26,345 nt of DNA, from the NCBI GenBank assembly GCA_023395435.1, contig JAEWZG010000089.1:1-26345 (forward strand). Reading direction: 5' to 3'. Under the pieces are notes generated by a model. The model saw only the letters and a program-made list of their open reading frames with translations, made no database searches and had not been told where the DNA came from. A program made the translations under genes and the position numbers. The DNA is from Bacillota bacterium. GTDB lineage: Bacteria > Bacillota > Clostridia > Oscillospirales > Ruminococcaceae. Positions within the stretch are counted from its first letter, which is position 1. Each line of letters begins with the position of its first letter. Shown here one piece after another: positions 1-6,528 of the stretch.

Positions 1-2
1 TA

Positions 3-137
3 TATGATATACCTATGGCTAACAATGAATCTACTGCTGATTTTCTCATCAATTCTTCCCTGATGAATGAGGAATATGAGCATAAGGTAATAAATTATAA
101 TGCAAATCTTGCTGACAGACTTGAATCATTAAGATAA
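3..137 (+). CDS. C-terminal end of an unidentified protein (partial)
   Basis: An open frame enters from the left edge and ends at TAA 135-137, giving 44 residues that finish NLADRLESLR. The frame stays open to the window edge and is followed directly by a strong terminator, which supports a real gene end. The tail is hydrophilic and acidic/Asn-rich, with a probably helical end (EEYEHKVINYNANLADRLESLR is seen here in parts). There is no recognisable motif and no membrane segment. The real start lies outside the window. I do not recognise the family and assign no function. Confidence 0.55.
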   Translation, partial: YDIPMANNESTADFLINSSLMNEEYEHKVINYNANLADRLESLR

Positions 138-143
138 AATAAA

Positions 144-171
144 ACGCACAGTGAAAAACTGTGCGTTTTTT
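144..171 (+). terminator. Rho-independent terminator of the left-edge gene
   Basis: A perfect 9-bp stem, ACGCACAGT (144-152) with ACTGTGCGT (158-166), has a 5-nt loop and is followed by a run of T (167-171). It starts six bases after the stop at 137, so it ends the left-edge gene's transcript. The run of A before the stem could let it also work on the minus strand. Confidence 0.9.
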
Positions 172-213
172 GTTGCTATTTTATGGTTTTAGTACTATTA
201 TTAATATATAAAG

Positions 214-237
214 AGAGGTGATCAAAAGATCACCTCT
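214..237 (-). terminator. Probable terminator of spoVT
   Basis: A perfect 10-bp inverted repeat, AGAGGTGATC / GATCACCTCT, has a 4-nt loop and lies 18 bases beyond the spoVT stop. Read on the minus strand it is followed by CTTTATATATTAA, which is only moderately T-rich. The stem is strong and the tail is weak. Confidence 0.7.
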
Positions 238-255
238 GAAAATAATAATATATTA

Positions 256-798
256 TTACTCTTCTATCTGCTTGCCCAAGAACATTGCCGCTGTCTGTGC
301 AAGAATAGCCTGATTGTCAGTAACAATTGATTCTGCATCTGTAGCAATAAATGCAACTGCACCTGTTACATCGCCAGATGAAAGAATAGGGAAAACTGCA
401 ACAGCATGTCTGTTTATTCCTTCAACAGGGTGAACCTTATTGTCGTTTTTGTTATTGCATAAGTAGCTTTTGCGATTTTCAAGAAGATCTTCGAGCGACT
501 GTGAAACACGTCTTTCATTAAATTCTTTTTTCTGAACGCCAGCTACAGCCACAACATGGTCTCTGTCAAAAATCACGACAGGTGAATTACCGAGCTTATA
601 GATAACTTCAGCGACCTGTATTGCACCACCTGATAATTCGTTTATAGGTGAATATTTCTTGAAGATTACTTCGCCGTCGTTGCTTGTGTAAATTTCAAGA
701 GGATCACCTTCTCTGATTCTCATTGTTCTTCTAATTTCTTTTGGGATAACGACTCTACCGAGATCGTCTATTCTTCTTACTATACCAGTAGCCTTCAT
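256..798 (-). CDS. spoVT: SpoVT/AbrB-type sporulation transcription regulator
   Basis: This is a DNA-binding regulator of late forespore genes in spore formers. Residues 1-50 form an AbrB swapped-hairpin domain with the near-invariant MKATGIVRRIDDLGRVVIPK start and the IRRTMRIREGDPLEIY stretch. Residues from about 60 to 178 match the GAF-like C-terminal domain of SpoVT, which plain AbrB lacks. The 180-residue length fits the family (about 178). I chose ATG 798 because GGAGG lies just upstream (804-808) and family proteins begin MKATG; an upstream in-frame TTG at 810 would swallow that site. The gene is monocistronic and divergent from ldh. In Bacillus spoVT is under sigma-G; I could not fix a convincing sigma-G promoter here. 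Confidence 0.95.
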   Translation of the reverse strand: MKATGIVRRIDDLGRVVIPKEIRRTMRIREGDPLEIYTSNDGEVIFKKYSPINELSGGAIQVAEVIYKLGNSPVVIFDRDHVVAVAGVQKKEFNERRVSQSLEDLLENRKSYLCNNKNDNKVHPVEGINRHAVAVFPILSSGDVTGAVAFIATDAESIVTDNQAILAQTAAMFLGKQIEE

Positions 799-838
799 AA
801 ATACCTCCAAGTTAATAAAATTTCTTCTGCAAACAATG

Positions 839-864
839 ATGTGTTAATAGTGTTTGCAACACAT
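839..864. promoter_or_regulatory. Dyad in the spoVT-ldh intergenic region, possible operator
   Basis: ATGTGTT (839-845) and AACACAT (858-864) are perfect 7-bp inverted arms around 12 bases. Inside lies a tighter near-palindrome, GTGTT-TGC-AACAC (850-862). It sits upstream of the candidate ldh promoter and in the spoVT leader, a place where a regulator of either gene could bind. It does not match a full Rex site. The binding protein is unknown. Confidence 0.35.
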
Positions 865-876
865 ACATAAATATAC

Positions 877-906
877 TTGTATTTTTGTAAATATATCCGA
901 GATAAT
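877..906 (+). promoter_or_regulatory. Candidate sigma-A promoter of ldh
   Basis: TTGTAT (877-882) and GATAAT (901-906) are separated by 18 bases, upstream of an AAAGGA ribosome binding site (935-940) and the ldh ATG at 949. The match is moderate and the region is very AT-rich. Confidence 0.35.
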
Positions 907-948
907 AATTAATATCTAAATACAATTATTAAAGAAAGGATAATTATA

Positions 949-1893
949 ATGATTAATGTTCAAAAATGTGCAATAATTGGTTGTGGTTTTGTAGGAGCAA
1001 CAACAGCATTTTCAATCGTTCAGAGCGGAATGTTTTCTGAGATAGTTTTAATTGATGCAGATAAGAAAAAAGCTGAGGGAGAAGCAATGGATCTAAACCA
1101 TGGCGTTCCTTTTATCCATACTATGAAAATATATGCTGGTGATTATTCAGATATTGCTGATTGCTATATTACTATTATTACAGCCGGGGGAGGACAAAAA
1201 CCAAATCAGACAAGATTGGATCTTGTTAAGCAGAATGCAAATATTTTCAAATCTATTATTCCTCAAATTACAGCAGTAAACACAGAAGGCATATTATTAA
1301 TTGTATCAAATCCTGTTGATGTCCTTACTCACGTTGCATTAAAGCTTTCAGGCTTCCCTTCAAACAGAGTAATCGGTTCCGGAACTGTTCTTGATACAGC
1401 GAGATTAAAATATCTTCTCGGTGAACATCTCGGTGTCGACAGCCGAAGTGTTCATGCATTTATAATAGGAGAACATGGTGATAGTGAACTTCCTGTATTC
1501 AGCAGTGCGAATGTTTCGGGTATTGACCTTGATGGTTTCTGTGATTCTGTAAATGGCGAATGCGAAAAACATGATCTTGATAAAATTTATCAGGAAGTCA
1601 AAGAAAGTGCCTATAAAGTAATCGAAAGAAAAGGTGCAACATATTACGCAATTGCTCTTGCTACAACGCGAATTGTTGAAGCTATTGTCAAGAATCAGCA
1701 TTCTGTTTTGCCGGTCAGCTGTTATATACAAAACCATTATGGTCTTTCAGACATATGTCTTGGTATACCAGCAATTCTCGGAAGTAATGGTATAGAAAAG
1801 GTTCTTGATATACCACTTAATGCTGAAGAAAGTGAAAAGCTGACCACATCAGCAATAACTCTTAAGAAAGTTATAAAAGATATAGGGTTTTAA
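949..1893 (+). CDS. ldh: L-lactate dehydrogenase, NAD-dependent
   Basis: This cytosolic enzyme reduces pyruvate to L-lactate and reoxidises NADH in fermentation. The 314-residue length is normal. Visible are the Rossmann loop GCGFVGA (11-17) with Asp36 for the NAD ribose, VSNPVD with Asn121, the Asp149/Arg152 pair in DTAR, and the catalytic histidine in GEHGD (His176). The active-site loop GGQKPNQTR carries Gln83, the residue equivalent to the lactate-specifying Gln102, with Arg89 matching Arg109; an arginine at the Gln position would have pointed to malate dehydrogenase. The AAAGGA site is 8 bases before ATG. The gene stands alone, with its own terminator. Confidence 0.95.
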   Translation: MINVQKCAIIGCGFVGATTAFSIVQSGMFSEIVLIDADKKKAEGEAMDLNHGVPFIHTMKIYAGDYSDIADCYITIITAGGGQKPNQTRLDLVKQNANIFKSIIPQITAVNTEGILLIVSNPVDVLTHVALKLSGFPSNRVIGSGTVLDTARLKYLLGEHLGVDSRSVHAFIIGEHGDSELPVFSSANVSGIDLDGFCDSVNGECEKHDLDKIYQEVKESAYKVIERKGATYYAIALATTRIVEAIVKNQHSVLPVSCYIQNHYGLSDICLGIPAILGSNGIEKVLDIPLNAEESEKLTTSAITLKKVIKDIGF

Positions 1894-1899
1894 TAAAAT

Positions 1900-1935
1900 A
1901 AGTTCCTTCGGTTATCACAATCGGGGGAGCTTTTT
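1900..1935 (+). terminator. Terminator of ldh
   Basis: A 14-bp stem that includes several G-U pairs joins 1900-1913 with 1919-1932 around a 5-nt loop and runs into TTTTT (1931-1935). It begins seven bases after the ldh stop. Confidence 0.8.
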
Positions 1936-1989
1936 AAATAGCAGCAATCCTTATGAGATAATTTACCTTTTGTATGATAACATATATAT

Positions 1990-2018
1990 TTGACAAAAAT
2001 ATCGATAAAATGTATAAT
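1990..2018 (+). promoter_or_regulatory. Perfect consensus sigma-A promoter
   Basis: TTGACA (1990-1995), exactly 17 bases, then TATAAT (2013-2018). Both hexamers are identical to the housekeeping consensus. It should drive the sugar isomerase-like gene at 2061, leaving a leader of about 35 bases. Such a strong promoter on a single enzyme gene suggests either high expression or tight repression. Confidence 0.85.
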
Positions 2019-2030
2019 TACCTTGAATAG

Positions 2031-2046
2031 ATACTATATGTTGTGT
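2031..2046. promoter_or_regulatory. NrdR-box-like palindrome in the leader of the isomerase gene
   Basis: The 16-mer ATACTATATGTTGTGT agrees at 14 of 16 positions with the published NrdR box (acaCwAtATaTwGwGt). A much weaker partner (9 of 16) begins exactly 31 bases upstream at 2000, overlapping the promoter spacer and -10; true NrdR boxes come as pairs at about that spacing. nrdR itself lies 1.4 kb downstream. It may be chance in AT-rich DNA. Confidence 0.3.
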
Positions 2047-2060
2047 GAAAGGCAGAAATT

Positions 2061-2852
2061 ATGATGAGAGCAGGAGTTTCAACAGCAAGCCTATATCCGA
2101 TGATTACAGAAAAAGCTCTCAGTGAGCTGGTTGTAAGAAAAGTCGATTGTGTTGAGATATTTATTAACAGTAACTGTGAGCTTGAAAAATCATTTTTAAA
2201 CCACCTTAAAACAATAACAAAAAGTTATGGCATCAAGGTTTCGTCAATTCATCCATATACTTGTGGAATTGAACCTATGATGTTTTTTACACAATATCCA
2301 CGCAGATTTTTGGACATTTTAGACTATTACAAAAAGTATTTTGATGCAATGAATTTACTCGGTGCTGATATCTTTGTTTTTCATGGAAACAAGCCACAAA
2401 ATATATTCCCTGACGAAATGTACTTTGAAAGATATAATGGTTTATATGAACTTGGAAAGTCCTTTGGAATTACTGTTGCACAGGAAAACGTAGCACGTTG
2501 TACAAGTGGGAATTGCGACTTTTTAAAGAAAATGATTAATGCTTTGGGTGATTCCGCAAAATTTGTTCTTGACACTAAACAAGCCGTTCGAATGGGTATG
2601 AATCCTTATGATATGGTGGATTTGCTAGGTGATAGAATAGCACACATACATTTAAGCGATTTTGATGAAAAAAATGATTGTCAGCTTGTCGGAAAAGGGA
2701 AACTTAATTTTGTTAATTTTATTAATAAATTAAAAGTATACTCATATACGGGTAGTATAATTCTTGAACTTTATTCAAATGGTTATTCAGATGTTGATGA
2801 ATTGGTATGTAATTTTGATTTAATAAACGAAACGATTAACAATTGTTGTTAA
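2061..2852 (+). CDS. Sugar phosphate isomerase/epimerase-like TIM-barrel protein
   Basis: This belongs to the xylose isomerase-like / AP endonuclease family 2 TIM-barrel superfamily, metal-dependent enzymes that isomerise or epimerise sugars or act on nucleic acid. Putative metal ligands fall at barrel strand ends in the expected order: His in SSIHPY, His in FVFHG, Glu in AQENV, Asp in VLDTKQA, His in HIHLSDFD and Glu near the end in ILELYS. At 263 residues it is a single compact domain without signal peptide. The substrate cannot be named; the family is too broad. GAAAGG precedes a double ATG (2061 and 2064), either of which could start. The gene has a perfect sigma-A promoter and stands alone. 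Confidence 0.8.
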   Translation: MMRAGVSTASLYPMITEKALSELVVRKVDCVEIFINSNCELEKSFLNHLKTITKSYGIKVSSIHPYTCGIEPMMFFTQYPRRFLDILDYYKKYFDAMNLLGADIFVFHGNKPQNIFPDEMYFERYNGLYELGKSFGITVAQENVARCTSGNCDFLKKMINALGDSAKFVLDTKQAVRMGMNPYDMVDLLGDRIAHIHLSDFDEKNDCQLVGKGKLNFVNFINKLKVYSYTGSIILELYSNGYSDVDELVCNFDLINETINNCC

Positions 2853-2862
2853 AGTTCACGAT

Positions 2863-2938
2863 TTATTCGACAATTTGGAATATAATACATATTACATAAA
2901 CTATGATAGTTGAAAATGTATATGTTTTTGTCGAATAA
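2863..2938. promoter_or_regulatory. Nested dyad with two inverted Spo0A-box-like arms
   Basis: The outer arms TTATTCGACAA (2863-2873) and TTGTCGAATAA (2928-2938) are perfect 11-bp inverted copies, each containing the Spo0A-box core TGTCGAA. Inside lie a second pair, ATACAT (2885-2890) / ATGTAT (2916-2921), and a central AACTA-TGA-TAGTT (2899-2911), all nearly concentric. There is no T run after it, so it is not an ordinary terminator. It sits in the 184-base gap upstream of the 114-residue gene and nrdR. Two opposed 0A boxes would suit dimeric Spo0A; a structured RNA leader or a degenerate mobile element are alternatives. Confidence 0.55.
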
Positions 2939-2996
2939 TAGAATAATACTGACATAATTTGCGTTAATAAATTCTTTATTTTTTTTGAAAAAAATG

Positions 2997-3002
2997 TATA
3001 AT
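2997..3002 (+). promoter_or_regulatory. -10 element for the hypothetical gene-nrdR unit
   Basis: TATAAT (2997-3002) lies 34 bases before the ATG at 3037. The -35 region is poor (TTTATT at 2975-2980, 16-base spacing), which fits a promoter that needs an activator, perhaps the upstream Spo0A-like sites. This is an inference. Confidence 0.45.
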
Positions 3003-3036
3003 TAAAGCATAAAACAAAAATAAAGGAAGTGCTTTA

Positions 3037-3381
3037 ATGTCTGCTGCTAAAAAAATTGAAATGATTCAGGATCAGTTGATCCAGGTAACAAATTGCTCCT
3101 CGGAGCAAACTCTTGAAATAGTGAGGCTTGCAAACAGCAAAATGCAATATCGACTGTTTCAGAGTGAATGCGAGGTTGATGAAAGCAGGGTTCTGTGCTT
3201 TGGCATAGAAATTATCTGCAACTTATTTGGGGAAGCTGAAGAGAAGAGAATTGACGACATAACTACAAAATATGAAGTCGCAAAAGAGCTTTTCGATCTT
3301 CTTTGTGAAAATCTTGTGACACCTGTAAGTATGAGTGATATTGTTGAAGATTATTTAATACAAAAATACAGCTATAACTGA
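3037..3381 (+). CDS. Hypothetical small cytosolic protein upstream of nrdR
   Basis: A 114-residue soluble protein that I do not recognise. It looks all-helical and acidic, with heptad-like stretches at about residues 4-40 and 70-95. It has three scattered cysteines in the middle (CSSEQT, SECEVD, RVLCFG), further ones at IICNLF and LLCENL, and no CxxC motif. It ends SDIVEDYLIQKYSYN. AAAGGAAG precedes the ATG at normal distance, and the next gene, nrdR, begins 20 bases after its stop, so the two are probably cotranscribed. The conserved-looking start and good signals make it a real gene. Its upstream region carries the paired Spo0A-box-like dyad, so a sporulation-linked role is possible but unproven. 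Confidence 0.8.
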   Translation: MSAAKKIEMIQDQLIQVTNCSSEQTLEIVRLANSKMQYRLFQSECEVDESRVLCFGIEIICNLFGEAEEKRIDDITTKYEVAKELFDLLCENLVTPVSMSDIVEDYLIQKYSYN

Positions 3382-3401
3382 TAAAGGTAAGGAGTGTTAT
3401 T

Positions 3402-3845
3402 ATGAAATGTCCATTCTGCGGGTTTGAAGACACAAAGGTAATTGATTCCCGTCCAAGCGAGGGGAAGAAAAGACGTCGTCGCGAATGCACGAACTGCAAC
3501 AAAAGATTTACTACATATGAAGTAATTGAAAAACCATTATTAATGGTAAGCAAGAGGGATGGCAGTATAGAACCTTTTGACAGAAACAAGCTTATCGCAG
3601 GAATCTTATCAGCAATAAAAAAACGTCCGATAACTCTTGAGGATGTTACAGCACTTGTTGATAATATAGAAAACACTTATGCAAATCAGCTCAAGAATCA
3701 GGCAACTGCTCAAGAAATTGGTGATATGGTTCTTGCTGGTCTCAAAAAGCTTGACCTTGTTGCTTATGTGAGATTTGCATCTGTGTATAAGGACTTTTCT
3801 GATGTTGAGAGTTTTATAAATATTATATCTGAACTCGGTAACTAA
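3402..3845 (+). CDS. nrdR: Transcriptional repressor NrdR
   Basis: NrdR represses ribonucleotide reductase genes when nucleotides are plentiful, sensing ATP/dATP. Residues 1-35 form the zinc ribbon: C3-P-F-C6, the basic run RRRREC, and C29/C32, followed by the NKRFTTYE signature. Residues about 47-137 form the ATP-cone (VSKRDGSIEPFDRNKL, ending RFASVYKDF). At 147 residues it is a normal length. AAGGAG lies 7 bases before the ATG, immediately after the small unknown gene. It converges with the DUF4363 gene and the stop codons overlap by four bases, with no terminator seen between them. No ribonucleotide reductase gene is in the window. Confidence 0.96.
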   Translation: MKCPFCGFEDTKVIDSRPSEGKKRRRRECTNCNKRFTTYEVIEKPLLMVSKRDGSIEPFDRNKLIAGILSAIKKRPITLEDVTALVDNIENTYANQLKNQATAQEIGDMVLAGLKKLDLVAYVRFASVYKDFSDVESFINIISELGN

Positions 3846-4219
3846 ATAATACTGTGAAGATGTGGGAATTCACTATCATAAATCAGTTTTATTGAAAATT
3901 TAATACTTTCGCATTCTGAATAAAATTCATCATTGTCAAGTAATAAAAGAGGGCGAAGCTTTGATACCGATGAGCTTATCGATGTCATCTTATCACTTGT
4001 AATAATAAAAGACATTGTTGTATAATACTTATCCCAAAGGGTCTGTATTTCATCAACAGTTTTAAGTGCTTCGTCGGTTTTTGATTTTTCTTGTAAATCA
4101 ATAGCGTTATTAATCTTTTCTGTCAGTATAATATTTGATTCCTTAATGTTTTTAAGCATTAATGCTGAACTTCCAACCAGCACAACAATAATACTGGCAC
4201 AGAGAATTAATCTTTTCAT
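3842..4219 (-). CDS. DUF4363 family protein, membrane-anchored
   Basis: A 125-residue protein with an N-terminal hydrophobic segment (about residues 3-20: LILCASIIVVLVGSSALML) followed by a helical extracytoplasmic-looking domain with an EALKTVDEIQTLWDKYY stretch and a Ser-rich linker. It matches what I know of DUF4363 proteins, which in clostridia are typically encoded directly after a DUF421 gene. Its ATG overlaps the stop of that gene by four bases (ATGA type), so translation is coupled. The anchor and the pairing suggest it works with the DUF421 protein at the membrane. The molecular function is unknown. Confidence 0.8.
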   Translation of the reverse strand: MKRLILCASIIVVLVGSSALMLKNIKESNIILTEKINNAIDLQEKSKTDEALKTVDEIQTLWDKYYTTMSFIITSDKMTSISSSVSKLRPLLLLDNDEFYSECESIKFSIKLIYDSEFPHLHSII

Positions 4220-4896
4220 CTTCTGATTTCCTCTTTTTTCACAATGTTAACACTACCATTTTCATCGGCGGTCATAAGGAAGATTTCTTTAAGTTCAACT
4301 TTTTTGGATTTTAGAACTTCATTAAACCATCCTTCCCCAAAACCGATGTCTTCAAGAGCTTGCGATAAAAGTTTTCCGTCATTAACTATAAGTTGTGGCG
4401 GATTTTTTGATGCCCCTTTTATATGCATAACTTCAGGAGTCATTGGTTGTTTTTCAAATTTCTCATAAACGTTTAAGTTCCCTGTAGTTTCTACAACAGC
4501 AAACTGCACATCAGCAATATCAAAGACGTTGCAGGTTCTTAGTGATTCCATGACATCATCAACAGAAAAACGGATTTCTTTCATAACCTTTTGGTCAAGC
4601 ACTCCGTCCTTGATTATTATTTTAGGCGATCCGCTTATCCATCTCCTGAGCATTCTTGACTTAAGACTTAAAGAAGAAATAAAAATATCAAGACTCACAA
4701 GAGTAAGAATCGGAATTATTCCCATCAGCATGGGAAGATTTGTATCCTGGATAGGAAGTGTTGCAATATTTGAAAGCATTATGGTAATAACAAGCTCCGA
4801 CGGCTGAAGCTCGCCGATTTGTCTTTTTCCCATAAGTCGTACGCAGAAGACAATAAGTATATATAGTATAATTGCTCTTATGAACACAATAATCAT
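4216..4896 (-). CDS. DUF421 (YetF-like) membrane protein
   Basis: This 226-residue protein has three N-terminal membrane helices (about residues 3-20, 33-50 and 55-75) and a cytosolic C-terminal domain. The family signature GKRQIGELQPSELVITIMLSN (in parts: GKRQIG, SELVITIMLSNIA) and the later SPKIIIKDGVLDQ and SVDDVMESLR stretches fit the YetF/YkjA/DUF421 family. Related DUF421 proteins have been tied to spore membrane properties and heat resistance in Bacillus, as I recall. Here the gene is back to back with the germinant receptor operon, which supports a spore role but does not prove it. A GGTGAT site precedes the ATG, and the downstream DUF4363 gene is translationally coupled. Confidence 0.88.
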   Translation of the reverse strand: MIIVFIRAIILYILIVFCVRLMGKRQIGELQPSELVITIMLSNIATLPIQDTNLPMLMGIIPILTLVSLDIFISSLSLKSRMLRRWISGSPKIIIKDGVLDQKVMKEIRFSVDDVMESLRTCNVFDIADVQFAVVETTGNLNVYEKFEKQPMTPEVMHIKGASKNPPQLIVNDGKLLSQALEDIGFGEGWFNEVLKSKKVELKEIFLMTADENGSVNIVKKEEIRR

Positions 4897-5002
4897 AAAA
4901 TCACCACATTTCTATCTTGTACATTTATAATATAATAATTCATAATTTGCATAAAAACAGGAATATTAAAAAATGTAAATTAATATTTCGAAAGGGTATC
5001 TT

Positions 5003-6517
5003 ATGGCTAATAAAACAAATTTTCTTGATGCAACAAATTATAGTGATGCACAGATTCCATCTGATCTTACACAAAGCCTTATTGATTTAAGATCTATTAT
5101 GAGCAATTCCTCTGATCTTATGATAAATACTGTTACTATTTCAGGACACGATAGTGCAATAATTTGCTGTGAGGGCATGGTATCAACAAGCTCAAGCACA
5201 GAGTTAATTTTCCATCCGCTAATGGATTTGAAATTACCGCAATATTCAAAGCCGGACGATGTTTTTGAATATATACAAAAGTATGGAATTCTTACCTTTG
5301 ACAGGGCAACGATTATTACTTATGGACAGCTTATAAGATTTATTATGTCAGGTTTTGTCGCCATATTGGTAAACGGAGTTTCAGGCTCAATCGTTCTCGG
5401 AGTTCAGGGATTTGACAAAAGAGGAGTTTCAGAGCCAACAACGGAAGTTAATGTACTTGGAGCACAGGATGGTTTTGTTGAGACTTTAAGAGTGAATATG
5501 TCGCTTATCAGAAGAAGAATGAAAACACCATTGCTAAAATTTGATTTATTTCAGATGGGCGAAAAGAGCAAGACAGATGTATGTCTTGTATACATGACCG
5601 ACAAAGCGCCAGAAAAGCTTGTCAATCAAATTAAAAACAGTCTGAATAAAGCCTCGCTTGAGATAATTCTTTCAAGTGGGTATGTCAAACCTTTTCTTGA
5701 GGGGCAGACTCTTTCAATTTTTTCTGGAGTTTCCACGACACAACGTCCAGATGTGCTTTGTGCAAAGGTGAATGAAGGGCGTGTCGCCCTGCTCATTGAA
5801 GGAACACCTTTTGCACTTGTTGTCCCTTCTTTGTTTATTGAAAACTTTCAGACTGTTGATGACTATTCAAACCGACCTTTTTATGGGACGTATATACGTT
5901 GGCTTAAGTACTTTGCATTTTTCCTTGCAACAGCATTGCCTGGGGTTTATGTTGCAATAGTTAATTTTCATCCTGAAATGTTTACGCATACATTATTGCT
6001 TAATCTAATATCGTCGAAGCTTATGACTCCATATTCGCTGACGGTTGAGGCGCTTATTATAACAATTCTTTATGAAATAATGAGGGAAGCTGGAATAAGG
6101 CTCCCGAAGGTTGTCGGAGCAGCTATAGGAATAGTGGGTGGTCTTGTTATTGGTGATGCTGCAGTATCATCTGGATTAATAAGTGCACCTTTGCTAATTA
6201 TTTTAGGACTTACTGCTTCATCTTCATTTGTTATATCAGGACTTAATCAGCAGACTTCTATACTGAGAATTGTTTATATTCTTGCAGGAGGTTTATCGGG
6301 ATTATATGGAATTGCAATAGTAACAGCCTTCCTGATTTTTAATGTCTGTGATATGGAAAGCTTTGGAGTGCAGTATATGGCACCACTTTCACCTTTCACC
6401 CCAAGGGCAATGAAGGATGTTTTAATAAGAATAGGATTCAAAAAGCTTCAAAACGACAAAGTCAAGGTTACTACCCTCAATGGTGTTACAAGATATGATG
6501 ATAATACACAGAAATAA
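5003..6517 (+). CDS. Spore germination receptor A subunit (GerA family)
   Basis: This is the A subunit of a Ger-type germinant receptor in the spore inner membrane, which starts germination on sensing nutrients. At 504 residues it has the usual length. The N-terminal half is a soluble domain; the family stretch VQGFDKRGVSEPTTE and the RRRMKTPLLKFD stretch are visible. From about residue 300 a membrane domain follows with several helices, including LKYFAFFLATALPGVYVAIVNFHPEM and REAGIRLPKVVGAAIGIVGGLVIGDAAV in parts. AAAGGG precedes the ATG. It heads gerA-gerB-gerC with 11- and 10-base gaps. A degenerate sigma-G-like element (TCATA 4940-4944, 17 bases, AATATTA 4962-4968) is present but too weak to call. 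The germinant is unknown. Confidence 0.94.
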   Translation: MANKTNFLDATNYSDAQIPSDLTQSLIDLRSIMSNSSDLMINTVTISGHDSAIICCEGMVSTSSSTELIFHPLMDLKLPQYSKPDDVFEYIQKYGILTFDRATIITYGQLIRFIMSGFVAILVNGVSGSIVLGVQGFDKRGVSEPTTEVNVLGAQDGFVETLRVNMSLIRRRMKTPLLKFDLFQMGEKSKTDVCLVYMTDKAPEKLVNQIKNSLNKASLEIILSSGYVKPFLEGQTLSIFSGVSTTQRPDVLCAKVNEGRVALLIEGTPFALVVPSLFIENFQTVDDYSNRPFYGTYIRWLKYFAFFLATALPGVYVAIVNFHPEMFTHTLLLNLISSKLMTPYSLTVEALIITILYEIMREAGIRLPKVVGAAIGIVGGLVIGDAAVSSGLISAPLLIILGLTASSSFVISGLNQQTSILRIVYILAGGLSGLYGIAIVTAFLIFNVCDMESFGVQYMAPLSPFTPRAMKDVLIRIGFKKLQNDKVKVTTLNGVTRYDDNTQK

Positions 6518-6528
6518 AAGGAGCAGAT

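Noticed and set aside
841..858. Possible Rex (redox repressor) site upstream of ldh
   Set aside because: The left half GTGTTAA is close to TTGTTAA, but the right half at the required spacing (GTTTGCA) does not match TTAACAA, so only half a site exists.
1405..1737. Long minus-strand frame inside ldh
   Set aside because: Shadow of a conserved enzyme gene, with no ribosome binding site and no plausible protein features.
3263..3676. Minus-strand frame across the unknown gene and nrdR
   Set aside because: Antisense to the conserved NrdR zinc ribbon and ATP-cone; the translation is Ser/Leu-rich without family features.
4940..4968. Sigma-G-like promoter of the gerA operon (TCATA-N17-AATATTA)
   Set aside because: One mismatch in each short, degenerate box in very AT-rich DNA; other placements score nearly as well. 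Mentioned in the gerA entry only as weak.
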